DNA from: Dioscorea cayenensis subsp. rotundata
Lineage: Eukaryota > Streptophyta > Magnoliopsida > Dioscoreales > Dioscoreaceae
DNA length: 64,000 nucleotides
Direction of reading: 5' to 3'
Assembly (NCBI RefSeq): GCF_009730915.1
Contig: NC_052479.1
Coordinates: 2,356,001 to 2,420,000, forward strand
Part shown: piece by piece, positions 58,641-64,000 of the stretch
How positions within the stretch are numbered: the stretch's first letter is position 1
Layout: each line of letters starts with the position of its first letter
Made by a program: the position numbers and the translations under genes
The notes under the pieces: model-generated
What the model saw: the letters and a program-made list of their open reading frames with translations, nothing else
What the model was told of the DNA's origin: nothing
Database searches by the model: none

Positions 58641-58949
58641 AAAGGGGAAATAGTGGTGATTTTATTAGGTTGCTTTACTGTATTTTTACTTACAGTCAAA
58701 TTGGTTGTAAGTGAAAATACAGCAAAACTTGTACTTTGTTGTAAAACTTTTTGTATATAAATTTTTTTTACATCAAAACAAATACCCTTTTACATATAAA
58801 AGTACTTACATTACATCTATTTGCACCTACTTACTGCCAACCAAATAGCACTTTAGTGAATTATTGAATTTTGGTGATTTATGAGAGCATGCATAATTGC
58901 TTGTATTAGACCCATGGAGATGGAGAATTGTGATGCTGATTTTTGTGGT

Positions 58950-60060
58950 TCGGTGAATTGTTGAATTTTGGTAATTAGAGTGTTTTTAGGGTTAAATTTT
59001 AAAATTGTTTTATTATTCTTTCCTTTCTGAGTTTGGCAATGTTGTGCTTCAAGGAGAGGTTTTTTTTTCTTTGAAAATTAATATGATGAATGAAAGTTGG
59101 AATATACAAGTGAAAAAATCTATTTAATTTAACTAATAATCATAATATTAAGATAAATATAATTAATTTAAGAATTTAACTGCCAAATGTAATTGGGAAT
59201 TAAAATGATTTTTTTTAATTTAACTGTTAATCATAATATTATCACAAATTTATTTAATTATATAATTAATATAAAAATAAACATGTTTGATGCAATTTAG
59301 AATAGTTAAAAATAAAAAAAATTACTTAATTTAATCGATAATCATAATATGAAAATAAATAATTATATTTTTAGTATTTTATAAATAAACTTTTATTTAT
59401 CATTAAACATATATAAATATTATTTCTGTATAATAAGAGTATAAAAGTAATTTTTTCCATCTCCATGTTTTTATTTTTCCCATTTCCAACAACTTTTCTC
59501 TCCAACTAAATATCTTTTTTCATTCTCATCCTCTACTCATTCCCGTGCACTCTCTTTATTATCTCATTTTTCTCTATTCTTATTATGGAAATCTAAACTC
59601 CCCTTTAAGTTTTTTTATAGTGAAACTAATTCACTCGGCTAATTTACCATTTCATCAATATTATTTGACGACTTTTCTTTTATTGATAATCAGTCTAATT
59701 ATTTTTATTAAAATAAGCTAAACCAATTAAATAACCATTTGTCACCAAATCCACAATAATTTACCCACAAATAGAAGGTAGGATTGAACTTAGCAATTGT
59801 AATAAAAATTTTAGAAAAGTTATATTTTAAATATCAATAAAAATGTAAAAAAAAAATAGACTTAAAAAATATGTGTGTGTGTGTGTGTGTGTTTGTGGAA
59901 AGAATTATGTTTTTAAATAAATTAAAAAAAAAAAAACATAAACACCAAACCCAACTTTATTTATTTATTTATAAATATATAAATTATATATATATATATA
60001 TATATTACCAAAATTTTAAAATTATTTTAAAAATATATTTTTGATTATTTACCAAAATAC
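58950..60060. other. AT-rich intergenic DNA upstream of the desulfurase gene
   Basis: No gene is seen. Microsatellites include GT near 59873-59892 and TA near 59986-60005. Confidence 0.5.
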
Positions 60061-60085
60061 CACCACAAGCCTCTCACATCACTAC

Positions 60086-60093
60086 TATAAAAG
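60086..60093 (+). promoter_or_regulatory. TATA box of the cysteine desulfurase gene
   Basis: TATAAAAG lies 57-64 bp upstream of the start codon, a good match to the plant TATA consensus and at a fitting distance for a short leader. Confidence 0.65.
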
Positions 60094-60149
60094 GCCTCTC
60101 CATTGATCGAGAGCAACCGAAACCCCATCGAGACCTCAAGCTCACGAAA

Positions 60150-63936
<3,787 letters not shown>

Positions 63937-64000
63937 GTCCGGATATTTACTTAATTCCAGATTATAGTATTGTACTTGTAATTCAACTCTGAGTGGTATG

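Larger units (their letters stand above)
53334..58853 (-). mobile_element. PIF/Harbinger element B
   Basis: The left end GGGGCCTGTTTGGTTGTCTG and the reverse complement of the right end (GTGCTATTTGGTTGGCAGTA) are imperfect terminal inverted repeats. Both continue into TGTAA-rich subterminal sequence (for example GTGAAAATACTGTATTTTC, left, and GTGAAAATACAGCAAAAC, right). On the minus strand it carries a transposase pseudogene (55612-56833) and a nearly intact Myb/SANT-like gene (54462-55254). Length is about 5.5 kb. Confidence 0.82.
53264..58948. repeat. Diverged direct repeat flanking Harbinger element B
   Basis: 53264-53333 and 58883-58948 share GAGARCATGCATMAYTGCTTG, then ACCCATRGAG and GTTGATTTT. 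TTGATTTTGGTGATTT before the element and TTGAATTTTGGTGATTT after it are also alike. The repeat is longer than a Harbinger target duplication (3 bp). Confidence 0.7.

Overview
The window is nuclear DNA of a flowering plant. It has spliced genes with long AT-rich introns, plant-specific families (Aux/IAA, PPR-DYW, plastid SufS-type desulfurase, ABC1 kinase) and a heavy load of plant transposable elements. Family and species cannot be fixed from the sequence alone. Host exons read cleanly through every splice junction, whereas transposon reading frames are broken by stops and frameshifts.

Layout: 1-3999 is the 3' part of a decayed Ty1/copia element (+). 5197-6142 is a four-exon Aux/IAA gene. 7044-13469 is a decayed copia element with two LTRs (- strand). 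14610-15480 holds decayed tandem copies of the 3' end of the PPR-DYW gene that follows at 15507-17381 (-). 18290-19612 is purine-rich with a 389-bp tandem duplication. 19799-20701 is a non-autonomous hAT element with an 8-bp target duplication. 20886-21239 is a truncated VID27/CYPRO4-like reading frame. 21790-22960 is purine tracts and a minisatellite. 24690-24990 is a LINE-type zinc-knuckle remnant.

26563-32590 is a complete 11-exon chloroplast-type ABC1 atypical kinase gene (+). It is followed by tRNA-Ile(AAU) at 32939-33012. 34266-40203 is a complete 9-exon eIF2 beta gene (-), whose last intron carries a hAT element with an 8-bp target duplication. A long-TIR Mutator-like element with a 9-bp target duplication sits just upstream of eIF2 beta, at 40552-42244. 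42300-46200 is mostly MITE and LTR debris.

46200-58853 is dominated by two PIF/Harbinger elements in tail-to-tail orientation. Each has a transposase pseudogene and a Myb/SANT-like companion gene. The first is split by an apparent solo LTR (about 49115-50591) rich in hairpins. 60150-63936 holds the first seven exons of a plastid cysteine desulfurase (SufS/NFS2 type), which runs off the right edge.

The host genes are independent housekeeping or regulatory genes rather than one pathway: auxin response repression, organelle RNA editing, plastid kinase, translation initiation and plastid Fe-S assembly. I found no gene cluster or defence-like system. The most interesting material is structural: target-site duplications that classify three DNA transposons, a probable gene-fragment capture, a multiplied DYW gene tail, and a nearly intact Harbinger Myb-like ORF.
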